From Skermanella rosea (lineage in GTDB: Bacteria > Pseudomonadota > Alphaproteobacteria > Azospirillales > Azospirillaceae): 64,000 bases of DNA. The stretch spans positions 3,282,001 through 3,346,000 of the forward strand of contig NZ_CP086111.1 in the NCBI RefSeq assembly GCF_016806835.2. The letters are read 5' to 3'. The notes below the pieces were generated by a model. The model worked only from the letters and a program-made list of their open reading frames with translations. It had not been told where the DNA came from and searched no databases. Both the position numbers and the translations under genes were made by a program. Position 1 is the stretch's first letter. Each line of letters starts with the position of its first letter. Below are positions 54,690 through 63,794 of this stretch, in pieces.

Positions 54690-55091
54690 CTATGGGCCGT
54701 CCTGCCCCGCGATCCCCAGCGCCGCCCGGGCGGCGGCGCAGATTTCCTGAAGGCTGAAGGGTTTGGGGATCACGGCGTGGATCAGGGCCTCCAGGTTGCG
54801 GGCGCGGGTGTGCTCCGCCGGGTAGCCCGTGATCAGCAGGATCCTGGTCCCCGGACGGTGCTTGGCGGCGCTGAGCGCGAGCGCGATACCGTCCACGACC
54901 GGCATGACGATGTCGGCGACCAGCAGGTCGTAAGGCTCGGTGTAGAGCGCCTGGAGGGCCTGTTGGCCGTCCTCCACGTCAGTCACCGCGAAGCCGGCAT
55001 GCCTGAGCGCGCGGGCGACGAAGCTGCGTACCCCGGGGTCGTCCTCGGCGAGGAGAACCCGGTGCGCGGGAATTCCCGGAACTTCACTCAT
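54690..55091 (-). CDS. cpdR: CpdR-like single-domain response regulator
   Basis: A 133-residue protein consisting of one receiver domain: HRVLLAEDDPGVRSFVARAL, the phospho-acceptor Asp in DLLVADIVMPVVDGIALAL, and Lys in HAVIPKPFSLQEICA. The sequence around the Asp and the short tail recall CpdR, which in alphaproteobacteria controls ClpXP proteolysis during the cell cycle. MSEVPGIPAHRV at 55091 was taken as start; a longer frame reaches 55142. It lies near the zinc-ribbon/ftsEX genes, the usual alphaproteobacterial neighbourhood. Assignment to CpdR is likely but not certain. Confidence 0.65.
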   Translation of the reverse strand: MSEVPGIPAHRVLLAEDDPGVRSFVARALRHAGFAVTDVEDGQQALQALYTEPYDLLVADIVMPVVDGIALALSAAKHRPGTRILLITGYPAEHTRARNLEALIHAVIPKPFSLQEICAAARAALGIAGQDGP

Positions 55092-55200
55092 CGGCTGCTG
55101 AACCCGCGGCTGTCCTGATCGATACCGCTGCCAGTTAGCCATCGGAACGGGCGTCGGTCCAGGACGCCGGCGAAGGACCTGGGTCCGCGCCCGGAGTAGT

Positions 55201-55875
55201 TCAGCCGCCGGTTCCCTGCTGGAAGGTGATGGCGATTTCGGCGATCACGCCGGGGGGTTCGCGCATCTCGCTCTGGAACGTCGCGATCTCGCCGGGGAGA
55301 AGCGTCTCGTGCGAGGCGGTGAAGCTCCAGTCGCCCACGGGGGTCTTGTCCGGCCCCAGGGTCACCGCGCGAAGCGGCGGCACCGCACGTTCCCGGTCCG
55401 AGACGTTGGTGATCTGCCCTTCGATCACGAGGATCGTGATGCCGTCCTCGACCCGCTTCTCGGACCGGACGTTCTGGAGCTGCAACCCGGCGCCCAGCGC
55501 CTCGACCGGCAGGCCGATGGTCTCGAACAGCCGAGCCGAGGGAGGCCAGATCTCGGCGATCTCCTGCCGCATGAACACTCCGCCGGCCAGCAGAAGCACG
55601 ACCGCCGCCACGGCGGAGACGACCAGCGGGGCTTTCGACTTGGGCTTCGGCGGCACAGGCTTGCGGATCGCCGGCAGGTTGGATCCGGGCGGGATCGGCT
55701 TGACCTCGATCTCCTCCGGCGGGGGCGCCAGATCGACGGGCTTGGGCATGTCCACCGGCGGGCGCTGCATCCAGCTGTGGCCGCACTTGGCGCAACGCAC
55801 CATGCGCCCGTCCCTGCCCAGCGTGGCGGGGTCGACCAGATAGCGGGTAGAACAGGCCGGGCAGGTGAGAATCAT
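55201..55875 (-). CDS. Zinc-ribbon membrane protein (MJ0042/DUF3426 type)
   Basis: A 224-residue protein with an N-terminal zinc ribbon (CPACSTRYLVDPATLG and VRCAKCGHSW, four cysteines), a Pro/Lys-rich linker, one transmembrane helix (LVVSAVAAVVLLLAGGVFM, about residues 86-106) and a DUF3426-like periplasmic domain (VIEGQITNVSDRERAVP). It is divergent from ftsE, as is common in alphaproteobacteria. It may be involved in regulation at the membrane. The zinc-binding cysteines are complete. Confidence 0.85.
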   Translation of the reverse strand: MILTCPACSTRYLVDPATLGRDGRMVRCAKCGHSWMQRPPVDMPKPVDLAPPPEEIEVKPIPPGSNLPAIRKPVPPKPKSKAPLVVSAVAAVVLLLAGGVFMRQEIAEIWPPSARLFETIGLPVEALGAGLQLQNVRSEKRVEDGITILVIEGQITNVSDRERAVPPLRAVTLGPDKTPVGDWSFTASHETLLPGEIATFQSEMREPPGVIAEIAITFQQGTGG

Positions 55876-55957
55876 AAAAGCTATGAAGAAATCGTGGAAT
55901 CGCAGGATGTCTTATAGAAACTAAGGAGGTATTAAGCAAGTCGGGGGCTTGCTTCAT

Positions 55958-56044
55958 ATGCCGAAGCGCCGCTGGTATAGACGCCTTCGGGCGCGCCGTG
56001 CGATGCTGCCCGCCGTCCAGGGTTGCGAAGGTGAAAGGATTTGA
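55958..56044 (+). CDS. Putative 28-residue Arg-rich leader ORF coupled to ftsE
   Basis: MPKRRWYRRLRARRAM followed by 12 more residues, ending in a TGA that overlaps the ftsE TTG start. An AAGGAGGT ribosome site (55923-55930) lies 27 nt upstream, and between them is a perfect 7-bp hairpin (AAGCAAG/CTTGCTT, 55934-55954) that could bring the site close to the ATG. A real leader peptide, a re-initiation device for ftsE or a coincidence are all possible; the peptide is too short for codon statistics. Confidence 0.3.
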   Translation: MPKRRWYRRLRARRAMLPAVQGCEGERI

Positions 56045-56727
56045 TTCGTTTTGAGAATGTCGGCATGCGCTACGGCAATGGGCCGGAAGTGCTGCGGGAC
56101 GTCAGTTTCACGTTGGAACCCGGGACGTTCCATTTCCTGACCGGCGCCAGCGGCGCCGGCAAGTCCTCGCTGCTGCGCCTGATGTACCTGGCGCACCGGC
56201 CGTCGCGCGGCCTGATCACCATGTTCGGCCACGACATCGCGTCGCTGAAGCGGGGAGAGCTGCCGCCGCTGCGCCGCCGCATCGGCGTGGTCTTCCAGAA
56301 CTTCCGCCTGCTCGACCATCTCTCGGCGCTGGACAACGTGGCATTGCCGCTGCGGGTCGCCGGGGCGCGTGAGTCGCAGGTGCGGGAGCATGTGGCGGAG
56401 CTTCTGAGCTGGGTCGGCCTGGGCGACCATCTGAACGACAAGCCGGCCACGCTGTCGGGCGGCCAGCAGCAGCGAGTCGCCATCGCGCGGGCGGTCATCA
56501 CGCGGCCCAGCCTCCTGCTCGCGGACGAGCCGACCGGCAACGTGGACGACAGGATCGGCATGCGCCTGCTCCACCTGTTCGAGGAACTGAACAAGCTCGG
56601 CACGACCATCGTGATCGCGACCCATAACGAAATGATGATAGAACGGTTCGGCTACGCCCGCATGGTGCTCGACAAGGGCATGCTCCAGCATCTGCCGCGG
56701 GGCGGCGGCGCAACCCGGATCGCCTGA
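56041..56727 (+). CDS. ftsE: Cell division ATP-binding protein FtsE
   Basis: FtsE, 228 residues, is the ABC ATPase of FtsEX, which regulates septal peptidoglycan hydrolases. It has Walker [20 protein letters not shown], the Q-loop [11 protein letters not shown], the signature [15 protein letters not shown] and Walker [15 protein letters not shown], with the H-loop [10 protein letters not shown]. Homology begins at the TTG at 56041; there is no nearby in-frame ATG. GGTGAAAGGA precedes it. The stop overlaps the ftsX start by one base. Confidence 0.95.
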   Translation: MIRFENVGMRYGNGPEVLRDVSFTLEPGTFHFLTGASGAGKSSLLRLMYLAHRPSRGLITMFGHDIASLKRGELPPLRRRIGVVFQNFRLLDHLSALDNVALPLRVAGARESQVREHVAELLSWVGLGDHLNDKPATLSGGQQQRVAIARAVITRPSLLLADEPTGNVDDRIGMRLLHLFEELNKLGTTIVIATHNEMMIERFGYARMVLDKGMLQHLPRGGGATRIA

Positions 56728-57608
56728 TGTTCCGCACCCACTACGATCTGCCGCTTCAACGCGACGTGACGGGACGGTTCCTGCCCTGGATCATCGCCCT
56801 GATGGTCTACTTGGCGATCCTCGCGATGGCCGGGTCCATGGTGCTGTCCGACATGGCGCAGCGCTGGGACCGCGGCCTTGCCGGAACCCTGACCGTTCAG
56901 GTGCCGCCGCTGCCCGAGGGAACGCCGACGCTGGACCAGCGCGTCCAATCCGCGCTGGGCGTGCTTCGCGCCACGCCGGGGATCGCCAGGGCCGATGCCC
57001 TGCCCCGCCAGGATCTCCAGGGACTGCTGGAGCCGTGGCTGGGCACCGGCGCGCTGAACGCCGACCTGCCCGTGCCGGCCATGATCGACGTGGCCCTGGC
57101 CGGCGGCAGGATCGACATGAACGGCCTTGCCCAGCGGCTCCGGGCGGCGGTGCCGGGATCCCAGCTGGACGACCACGCGGCGTGGCTGAAGGACCTGCTC
57201 GCGATCGCCCGGGCGGTCGAGGCGGTGGCCCTGGGGATACTCGCGCTGGTCGGCGGCGCCGCGGTCGCGACGGTGATCTTCGTCTCCCGCGCCGGCCTCG
57301 CGATCCACGGGCAGGTGGTCGAGCTGCTGCATGTCATGGGAGCGCCCGACCGCTATGTCGCCCGGCAGTTCCAGAGCCATGTGCTGGGGCTCGCGATCCG
57401 CGGCGGGGTCATCGGGACGGTGCTGGCGGCGGCGACCCTGATCGCCCTGAAGCGGGCCGGAGGGGAGTATGCGGCCGGCCTGATGCCCGACATGGCGCTG
57501 AACCAGCTTCAGTTGGTGTCCCTGGCCGCCGTCCCGGCGATCGCGGCCGTCCTGGCCGCGGTGACCGCCCGGATCACCGTCATGCGCGCCCTGGCGCGGA
57601 TGCCGTGA
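56727..57608 (+). CDS. ftsX: Cell division protein FtsX
   Basis: FtsX, 293 residues, is the membrane partner of FtsE. Four hydrophobic segments are visible (about residues 25-45, 165-190, 215-240 and 260-285) with a large periplasmic loop (about 50-160) between helices 1 and 2. The cytoplasmic loop region carries VVELLHVMGAPDRYVARQF, the FtsE contact pattern of this family. It follows ftsE with a one-base overlap, and its stop overlaps the ydcF-like gene by 4 nt. Confidence 0.93.
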   Translation: MFRTHYDLPLQRDVTGRFLPWIIALMVYLAILAMAGSMVLSDMAQRWDRGLAGTLTVQVPPLPEGTPTLDQRVQSALGVLRATPGIARADALPRQDLQGLLEPWLGTGALNADLPVPAMIDVALAGGRIDMNGLAQRLRAAVPGSQLDDHAAWLKDLLAIARAVEAVALGILALVGGAAVATVIFVSRAGLAIHGQVVELLHVMGAPDRYVARQFQSHVLGLAIRGGVIGTVLAAATLIALKRAGGEYAAGLMPDMALNQLQLVSLAAVPAIAAVLAAVTARITVMRALARMP

Positions 57609-58207
57609 TCCTGGCGCAGCGCGTCGCGCGCGTGCTGCTGCCGCCGGCCGTGTTGCTGGGTCTGGCCCTTGTCTGCTGGCTCGGCGGGCTGGTCTGGTTC
57701 GCCCAGACCATCCCGCGGGAGGACGGCTGGGCGGACCGCGCGACCGACGCCATCGTCGTCCTGACCGGCGGCAGCGAGCGGATCAGCACAGGGGTCCAAC
57801 TCCTCTCCCGCGGCCTGGGGCGGACCCTGTTCGTGTCCGGCGTCCACCAGGGCGTCGACCTGCGGGACATGCTGAAGGCATCCAAGCTGGAGCCGAGCAC
57901 CCTGGAATGCTGCATCGTGCTGGGCTACGAAGCCGGCGATACCGTCGGCAACGCCGCGGAGACGGCGGCCTGGATGCGGAGCCGGCATTACGAATCGCTG
58001 CGCCTCGTGACGTCGAACTACCATATGCGGCGCAGCCTGCTGGAGTTCGGCATGGCGATGCCCCGGGTGGACGTGGTACCGCATCCCGTCGCTCCCGACG
58101 CGGTCAAGCTGGCGGACTGGTGGCGCTGGCCGGGAACGCTGGCGCTGATCGTCAACGAATACAACAAGTACCTGTTCGCCCTGGCGCGCTACACGCTGTC
58201 GTCCTGA
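57605..58207 (+). CDS. YdcF/DUF218 family protein
   Basis: A 200-residue protein starting with GTG at 57605, overlapping the ftsX stop by 4 nt (GTGA). An N-terminal helix (VLLPPAVLLGLALVCWLGGL) precedes a DUF218/YdcF-like domain: DAIVVLTGGSERISTGVQLL, LFVSGVHQGVD, then GDTVGNAAETAAWMRSRH and LVTSNYHMRRSLLEF. The family is linked to polysaccharide or lipid-linked envelope metabolism, possibly binding S-adenosylmethionine. The gene order ftsE-ftsX-ydcF-plsC is conserved in this group of bacteria; the TrmH-type gene in between is a local addition. Confidence 0.85.
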   Translation: MILAQRVARVLLPPAVLLGLALVCWLGGLVWFAQTIPREDGWADRATDAIVVLTGGSERISTGVQLLSRGLGRTLFVSGVHQGVDLRDMLKASKLEPSTLECCIVLGYEAGDTVGNAAETAAWMRSRHYESLRLVTSNYHMRRSLLEFGMAMPRVDVVPHPVAPDAVKLADWWRWPGTLALIVNEYNKYLFALARYTLSS

Positions 58208-58225
58208 TGCCGAGTCCCGGCAGGA

Positions 58226-59143
58226 ATGATCGGAACCATGCCCAAACCACCCCGCCCCCGTCCCCAGCCCGGCAAGGGCGTCCCCCGGTTCAAGGCGGCG
58301 GGCCGCCGCCCTCCCGGCAGGCCCGCTCCCGAGCTGACGGACCGCCCGGAACGGCCCGAACCGCCGCAGGAGAAGCTGCTTCGGATCACCGGCCTTCCGG
58401 CGGTTTCCGCGCTGTTCCAGCGCAACGGCCGGCTGGTCGAGCGCCTGTTCTTCGACGAGCGGAACGCCGGGGCGGTCGCCGCCTTCTGCCGCGACCTCGC
58501 GAAGGCGCGCAAACCCTACCGGCAAGTCGATACCGACGAGCTGGCGCGGGTCGCGGGAACCGTCCTGCACGGCGGCGTCGTGGCGGTGACCCGGCCCCGG
58601 CCCGTGCCTGCGTTCGATCCGGCCGAAGCCTCCCGCTGGGCCGCGGAGGGCAAGCCGCTGCTGCTGCTGGACGGCATCGGCAACCCGCACAACCTGGGCG
58701 CCATCGTGCGGACGGCGGCCTTCTTCGGGCTGGAACGGATCGTCATATCCGACCATCCCGCGCAGGCCGGCCCATCGGAAGCGAGCTATCGGGTCGCCGA
58801 GGGCGGCATGGAGCATGTCAGGCTCTACCGCGCGACCGGATTCGCGCGGGTGCTGAGGCAGCTGGCGTCCAGCTACCGGGTGCTGGGAACCGCGCTGGGA
58901 CGCGGGGAGCCGCTGGACCAGCCCGCCGACCGCCGGCCCACGGCCATCGTGCTCGGCAACGAGGAGGACGGACTGGGGCGAGAAACCCTGGACGCCTGCG
59001 AGGGAGTCGTGACCCTGGCGGGATCGGGCCGGGTCCAGTCGCTCAACGTCGCGGCCACCGCGGCGATCCTGATCCACGAACTGACCAGGGCGCGACCCTC
59101 CGGCCGCCAAGCCGGACTGGCGTCCGGCGCCCGGGCGCGCTAG
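58226..59143 (+). CDS. TrmH/SpoU-family RNA methyltransferase
   Basis: A 305-residue member of the SPOUT RNA 2'-O-ribose methyltransferases. After a Pro/Arg-rich N-terminus (about 45 residues) the substrate-binding domain follows, then the trefoil-knot catalytic domain: LLDGIGNPHNLGAIVRTAAFFG, IVLGNEEDGLGRETLDACEG and VQSLNVAATAAILIHEL. The target (rRNA or tRNA) is not resolved. The start is at 58226; a second in-frame ATG at 58238 is equally possible. Confidence 0.9.
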   Translation: MIGTMPKPPRPRPQPGKGVPRFKAAGRRPPGRPAPELTDRPERPEPPQEKLLRITGLPAVSALFQRNGRLVERLFFDERNAGAVAAFCRDLAKARKPYRQVDTDELARVAGTVLHGGVVAVTRPRPVPAFDPAEASRWAAEGKPLLLLDGIGNPHNLGAIVRTAAFFGLERIVISDHPAQAGPSEASYRVAEGGMEHVRLYRATGFARVLRQLASSYRVLGTALGRGEPLDQPADRRPTAIVLGNEEDGLGRETLDACEGVVTLAGSGRVQSLNVAATAAILIHELTRARPSGRQAGLASGARAR

Positions 59144-59221
59144 AAGGGACGCCACGCCGGGCGACCGGCGCATCCGACCGTGCGAGATACCTCCATCCAG
59201 AAGGCCTTGTCCAAGACGCCC

Positions 59222-59998
59222 ATGACCGTCACCCGTTCGCTCCTGTTCAATATCGCGTTCTTCACCTGGACGACGGTGTGCTGCTTCGGCCTGCTGTGGA
59301 TGCTGCTGCTTCCGCGCCGGCAGATGGTGCATGTGGTGGAGTGGTATCTGCGTACCGTCTATTTCCTGGAACGCGCGATCCTGGGGCTCGATTACGAGGT
59401 GCGCGGTCTGGAGAACGTCCCGCGGAACGGTTCCTACATTCTGGCGGCCAAGCACCAGTCCGCCTGGGAGACGATGAAGCTCCACCTGCTGATCGACGAC
59501 CCGGCGATCATCCTGAAGCGCGAGCTGCTGTTCCTTCCGATCTGGGGCTGGTACGCCGCAAAGGCTCGGATGATCGCGGTCGACCGGAGTGCGCGCGGCA
59601 GGGCCATCGGGTCGATGATCGAGGGCGCTGCCCGGGTTAAGTCCGAAGGGCGGCCGATCGTCATTTTTCCCCAGGGAACCCGGACGGCCGTCGGACGTTA
59701 CCTGCCCTACCGGGTCGGAGTCGCGGTGCTCTACAAGGAACTGGACCTGCCCATCGTGCCCATGGCGTTGAATTCCGGCGTCTATTGGGGCCGACGCAGT
59801 TTCCGGAAGCGGAGCGGCCGGGTCCTGGTGGAGTTCCTTCCGCCGATCGAGCCGGGACTGGGACGGGACGCGGCGCTGGCGGAACTGGAAACCAGGCTGG
59901 AGGCGGCGACCGATCGGCTGGTGGTGGAAGCGGGCGGCCCGCCTACGGAGAAGCCGGCCAAGCAGGTGCCCCAAGGAGCGCCGGCAGCAGTGCCCTGA
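59222..59998 (+). CDS. plsC: 1-acyl-sn-glycerol-3-phosphate acyltransferase
   Basis: PlsC, 258 residues, acylates lysophosphatidic acid in phospholipid synthesis. One N-terminal hydrophobic helix (LLFNIAFFTWTTVCCFGLLW) is followed by the acyltransferase motifs: AAKHQSAWETMKLHL (the HX4D motif appears as HX4E), DRSARGRAIGSMIE, and IFPQGTRTAVGRYLPYRVG. MTVTRSLLFN at 59222 was chosen as start; a GTG at 59180 adds 14 residues. It ends just before a 253-nt gap preceding nrdJ. Confidence 0.92.
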   Translation: MTVTRSLLFNIAFFTWTTVCCFGLLWMLLLPRRQMVHVVEWYLRTVYFLERAILGLDYEVRGLENVPRNGSYILAAKHQSAWETMKLHLLIDDPAIILKRELLFLPIWGWYAAKARMIAVDRSARGRAIGSMIEGAARVKSEGRPIVIFPQGTRTAVGRYLPYRVGVAVLYKELDLPIVPMALNSGVYWGRRSFRKRSGRVLVEFLPPIEPGLGRDAALAELETRLEAATDRLVVEAGGPPTEKPAKQVPQGAPAAVP

Positions 59999-60251
59999 CT
60001 TTTTTCACCCTGTGGAAAACTCTGTGGATGTGCGCGTTGGCGTTGCACCGCGAAGAGGCTCGCTTGCAATACCGGCCGATTGTCCGGATTACGGCGAATA
60101 TAAGAACATAACAGGAACAAGGCCGGCTTGACCAGGGCGGGCAAAGACACCAATTCTCCGGATAAGCCTCAAGAGATCCACGAAAATCCTTGTTGAACAA
60201 TAAGTTTGACGTTTTCATCGCGGCCAGGAGCGGTGGCGGACGGAGACCAGC

Positions 60252-62555
60252 ATGACATCGGTGGCAGCCATATCCCAGCAAATCTGGGATATGAAATACC
60301 GGCTGAAACTGCTTGACGGGCAGCCTGTGGACAAAACGGTCAGCGACACTTGGACGCGCGTGGCCAAAGCCCTGGCCGAGCCTGAAAAAGACCCCGCCGC
60401 GTGGGTCACCCGATTCGCCGAGGCGCTGGCCGACTACCAGTTCCTCCCCGCCGGTAGGATCCTCGCGGGTGCCGGCACCGGACGCAACGTCACCCTGTTC
60501 AACTGCTTCGTCATGGGCCGGATCCCGGACGACATGGGCGGCATCTTCGCCCACCTGCGGGAAGCGGCCCTGACCATGCAACAGGGCGGCGGCATCGGAT
60601 ACGACTTCTCCACGCTCCGCCCCAAGGGTGCCGCGGTGCTGGGCGTGGGGGCCGACGCCTCCGGCCCGCTGTCCTTCATGGACGTGTGGGACGCCATGTG
60701 CCGCACGATCATGAGCGCCGGACACCGGCGCGGCGCCATGATGGCGACCCTGCGATGCGACCACCCGGATATCGAAGCCTTCGTCGAGGCGAAGCGCGAA
60801 GCCGGGCGCCTGCGGATGTTCAACCTGTCGGTCCTGGTGACCGACGCCTTCATGACGGCGGTCCGTCAGGACGACGCGTGGCCGCTCACCTTCAACGGTA
60901 CCGTCTTCAAGACCCTGCAGGCTCGCGACCTGTGGGACCGCATCATGCGGGCGACCTACGCCTATGCCGAACCGGGCGTCATCTTCATCGACCGGATCAA
61001 CCAGCACAATAATCTGTGGTACGTTGAGGATATCTCTGCAACCAACCCATGCGGGGAGCAGCCATTGCCCCCCTACGGCGCCTGCCTGCTGGGGTCGATA
61101 AACCTCGCGGCGCTGGTGCGGAAGCCGTTCACCGAACAGGCGCATCTGGATATGGACCGTCTGGCGGAATTGGTGCCCTTGGCCGTCCGCATGATGGACA
61201 ATGTGGTCGATGTCTCCCGCTTCCCGCTGCCCGAGCAGCTGGCGGAGGCGAAGGCGAAGCGGCGGATCGGGCTGGGCGTCACGGGATTGGCCGATGCCCT
61301 GATCCTGTGCCGGGCGCGCTACGGCAGCGAGCAGGCGGTCGCCCTGACGGAGCAGTGGCTGGCGGCCCTGCGCCGGCACGCCTATCTGGCCTCGACCCGG
61401 CTTGCCGCCGAGAAGGGCAGCTTTCCGCTGTTCGACGCGGAGAAGTTCCTGGCGGGCGCCAACGCGCTGACGCTCGACGCGGACGTACGCGACGCCATCG
61501 CGGCGTACGGCCTGCGCAACGCGCTGCTGACCTCGATCGCGCCGACCGGCACGATCTCGCTGTTCGCCGACAACATCTCGTCCGGGATCGAGCCCGTATT
61601 CGCCTACAGCTACGACCGGAACGTGCTGATGCCCGACGGCTCGCGCCGTCAGGAGGAAGTCTCCGACCATGCCTACCGGCTGTTCCGCCAGACTTTCGGG
61701 GAGCAGGTTCCCCTGCCCGACTACTTCGTCGACGTGGAAGCGCTCAGCCCGGCCGACCATGTGGTGATGCAGGCGGTCGCCCAGAAATACATCGACAGCA
61801 GCATTTCCAAGACGATCAACTGCCCCGAGGACCTGTCGTTCGAGTCGTTCAAGGACGTCTATGTCCACGCCTTCGAACTTGGCTGCAAGGGCTGCACGAC
61901 ATACCGCCCCAACGAGGTGACCGGTTCGGTGCTGTCGGTGAAGAAGGCGGAGGAGAAAGCCAAGGCTCCGCCTGCTCCGCCCCCCACCCCGGCTCCGGTG
62001 CAGGATGCGGGCGCCGTGGTCTACATGACCCAGCCGCTCGACCGGCCGGACGTGCTTCCCGGGCAGACCTACAAGGTCCGCTGGCCGGAGAGCGACCATG
62101 CCCTCTACATCACCCTGAACGACATCATCCAGGATGGGCGCCGGAGGCCGTTCGAGGTCTTCATAAACTCCAAGAACATGGAGCACTATGCCTGGACCGT
62201 GGCGCTGACGCGCATGATCAGCGCGGTGTTCCGGCGCGGCGGCGACATCGCCTTCGTGGTGGAGGAGCTGAAAGCGGTGTTCGACCCGCGGGGCGGCCAA
62301 TGGATGAACGGCCGCTACGTTCCCTCGCTGCTGGCTGCCATCGGCGAAGTGATCGAGCGGCACATGATCGGGATCGGCTTCCTGCCCGAACACGGCGAGA
62401 CCGATGGAGACGCCGGATCGGCGGAACCGGCGCGCCGGGCGGTCGGGGCGCCGGGCGGACGCCTGCGCCAGTGCCCGCAATGCGGCCAGCCCGGACTGAT
62501 CCGCCAGGAAGGCTGCGACCAATGCCCGAACTGCGGCTACTCGAAATGCTCTTGA
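60252..62555 (+). CDS. nrdJ: Adenosylcobalamin-dependent ribonucleotide reductase (class II)
   Basis: NrdJ, 767 residues, makes deoxyribonucleotides with coenzyme B12. It carries MQQGGGIGYDFSTLRP, the active-site loop VEDISATNPCGEQPLPPYGAC (Cys and Glu), and LLTSIAPTGTISLFADN. The C-terminus has a zinc-ribbon-like double CxxC pattern (CPQCG...CPNCG). It lacks an N-terminal ATP-cone. The 253-nt upstream gap was checked for a cobalamin riboswitch and an NrdR box; neither was evident. It follows plsC in the same direction. Confidence 0.96.
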   Translation: MTSVAAISQQIWDMKYRLKLLDGQPVDKTVSDTWTRVAKALAEPEKDPAAWVTRFAEALADYQFLPAGRILAGAGTGRNVTLFNCFVMGRIPDDMGGIFAHLREAALTMQQGGGIGYDFSTLRPKGAAVLGVGADASGPLSFMDVWDAMCRTIMSAGHRRGAMMATLRCDHPDIEAFVEAKREAGRLRMFNLSVLVTDAFMTAVRQDDAWPLTFNGTVFKTLQARDLWDRIMRATYAYAEPGVIFIDRINQHNNLWYVEDISATNPCGEQPLPPYGACLLGSINLAALVRKPFTEQAHLDMDRLAELVPLAVRMMDNVVDVSRFPLPEQLAEAKAKRRIGLGVTGLADALILCRARYGSEQAVALTEQWLAALRRHAYLASTRLAAEKGSFPLFDAEKFLAGANALTLDADVRDAIAAYGLRNALLTSIAPTGTISLFADNISSGIEPVFAYSYDRNVLMPDGSRRQEEVSDHAYRLFRQTFGEQVPLPDYFVDVEALSPADHVVMQAVAQKYIDSSISKTINCPEDLSFESFKDVYVHAFELGCKGCTTYRPNEVTGSVLSVKKAEEKAKAPPAPPPTPAPVQDAGAVVYMTQPLDRPDVLPGQTYKVRWPESDHALYITLNDIIQDGRRRPFEVFINSKNMEHYAWTVALTRMISAVFRRGGDIAFVVEELKAVFDPRGGQWMNGRYVPSLLAAIGEVIERHMIGIGFLPEHGETDGDAGSAEPARRAVGAPGGRLRQCPQCGQPGLIRQEGCDQCPNCGYSKCS

Positions 62556-62884
62556 GGGAGCCCTGATCGAGCTGCCCTCCCACCAGTTCCTCGACCCGGA
62601 AGCCCTGCGCGGATCCTTTCCGCCGGCGGGATCGGACGCATCGCCGCATCGACCGCGGGTTCAGGGAAGAAAGGCGCGGAGAAGCGCTTGCGGCCGTCGC
62701 CCAGCATGCGATGGCCAGCACGCGATGGTCGGTCGCGACGAAGCGCCCGCCGGTCCAGTGCCGGGGAGCCCCGCCGAAGTTCAGCACGAACGAGTTCGCC
62801 AGCGGGCGTCTCCGTTCCTCCGGCAGGCCGAAGAAGCGGAACAGTCGGGCGAGGCGTCGATCACCGGGATTTCACCGAATGCAT
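62556..62884 (-). pseudogene. Decayed 2-oxoglutarate/Fe(II) (isopenicillin N synthase-like) oxygenase
   Basis: Fragments of this family can be read in different frames of the minus strand: MHAFGEIPVIDAS near 62884, then RLFRFFGLPEERRRPLANSF, then FVLNFGGAPRHWTGGRFVATD, and then GDGRKRFSAPFFPEPAVDAA near 62690. The order and motifs (HWTGGRFVATDHRV with a metal-ligand His, then RFSAPFF) agree with the C-terminal half of such oxygenases, but frame changes and a large central loss separate them. The full family length is about 330 residues; here only about 110 are recognisable. It lies between nrdJ and the ProX-like gene. Confidence 0.6.
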
Positions 62885-62915
62885 GCAGCACCTCCGCCTC
62901 CCCGATCCAGGGGGG

Positions 62916-63794
62916 TTATTCCCGCGCCGACTCCTGCGGCTCCAGCCAGCCGTCCACCAGGGCCCGGTTCTCGGCGATCCACGCCCTGGCTCCCTCTTCG
63001 GGCGAGTTGGCCTCGTTGACTTCCGCCATCAGGGAGCCCAGGCTGTCGTCGTCCATGCTCCAGGCGTTCAGCCAGCCGAGGACCTCCGGGTAGTCCTCGG
63101 CGAATCCCTTCCGCGACATGAAATGGATGTCGTCGGTCGCGCCGTAGGCGTTCCGGGGGTCCTGAAGGTACTTGAGGTCGTATTTGGCGAAGACCCAGTG
63201 GGGGCTCCACAGCGTCACGACCACCGGATTCTCCTGGCGGTATGCCCGGTCCAGCGCGCTGATCATGGCCACCTCGGACGAGGTCACCAGGTTGTAGTCC
63301 AGCCCATAGGTCTTGATCGCCTGCTCCGTCATGGCCATCAGGGAGGAGCCGGCCTCGATGCCGACGATCCCGTCGGAAGAGCGGCCGTTGCCGAAGGTGG
63401 CGGCCCGGTCCTTGAGATCCTCTATGCTGCCGATTTCCATGTAGGCCGGCACGGCAAGGCCCAAGCGCGCGCCGTGATACCAGGACTCGTGCAGATCGAT
63501 CCTGTCCTTGAACCGGTCGTAATAGGCGGCGTCGGTCGTCGGCATCCAGATCTCGAGCGCCACGTCGATCGCGTCGGTGGAAAGCCCGGTGTAGAGGATC
63601 GCCTTCTCCACCGTCTTCAGCTCGACCTCGTAGCCCTTCTCCCCCAGCACCTGCTGCCACATGTGGCTGACGGCAATCGCCTCCGCCCAATTGTTGAGAC
63701 CGATCCGGATGGGTTCCTTCGCGAATGCGCCCGCCGCACCCAAAAAGGTGACGAGAAAGGCTCCCAGGATCGGGAAAAGTTGGAGGCGCTTCAT
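62916..63794 (-). CDS. Glycine betaine/proline-type ABC transporter substrate-binding protein
   Basis: A 292-residue secreted protein with a signal peptide (MKRLQLFPILGAFLVTFLG... AFA cleavage) and an OpuAC/ProX-type fold: IRIGLNNWAEAIAVSHMW, VALEIWMPTTDAAYYDRF, GARLGLAVPAYMEIGSI and VVTLWSPHWVFAKYDLKYL. The aromatic residues of the cage that binds the quaternary ammonium group (several Trp) are present. It takes up compatible solute. Its permease and ATPase genes are not in the window; they may lie past the right edge or elsewhere. The 206-nt stretch 63795-64000 upstream must hold its promoter. Confidence 0.88.
   Translation of the reverse strand: MKRLQLFPILGAFLVTFLGAAGAFAKEPIRIGLNNWAEAIAVSHMWQQVLGEKGYEVELKTVEKAILYTGLSTDAIDVALEIWMPTTDAAYYDRFKDRIDLHESWYHGARLGLAVPAYMEIGSIEDLKDRAATFGNGRSSDGIVGIEAGSSLMAMTEQAIKTYGLDYNLVTSSEVAMISALDRAYRQENPVVVTLWSPHWVFAKYDLKYLQDPRNAYGATDDIHFMSRKGFAEDYPEVLGWLNAWSMDDDSLGSLMAEVNEANSPEEGARAWIAENRALVDGWLEPQESARE

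Noticed and set aside
60005-60031. TGTGGAAAACTCTGTGGATG near 60020 as DnaA boxes or an origin
   Set aside because: Only one near-match and no cluster, no AT-rich unwinding region, no dnaA or gidA neighbour.
60000-60251. Cobalamin riboswitch or NrdR box ahead of nrdJ
   Set aside because: No recognisable B12-box or NrdR palindrome was found by eye. A covariance-model search of this region would settle it.
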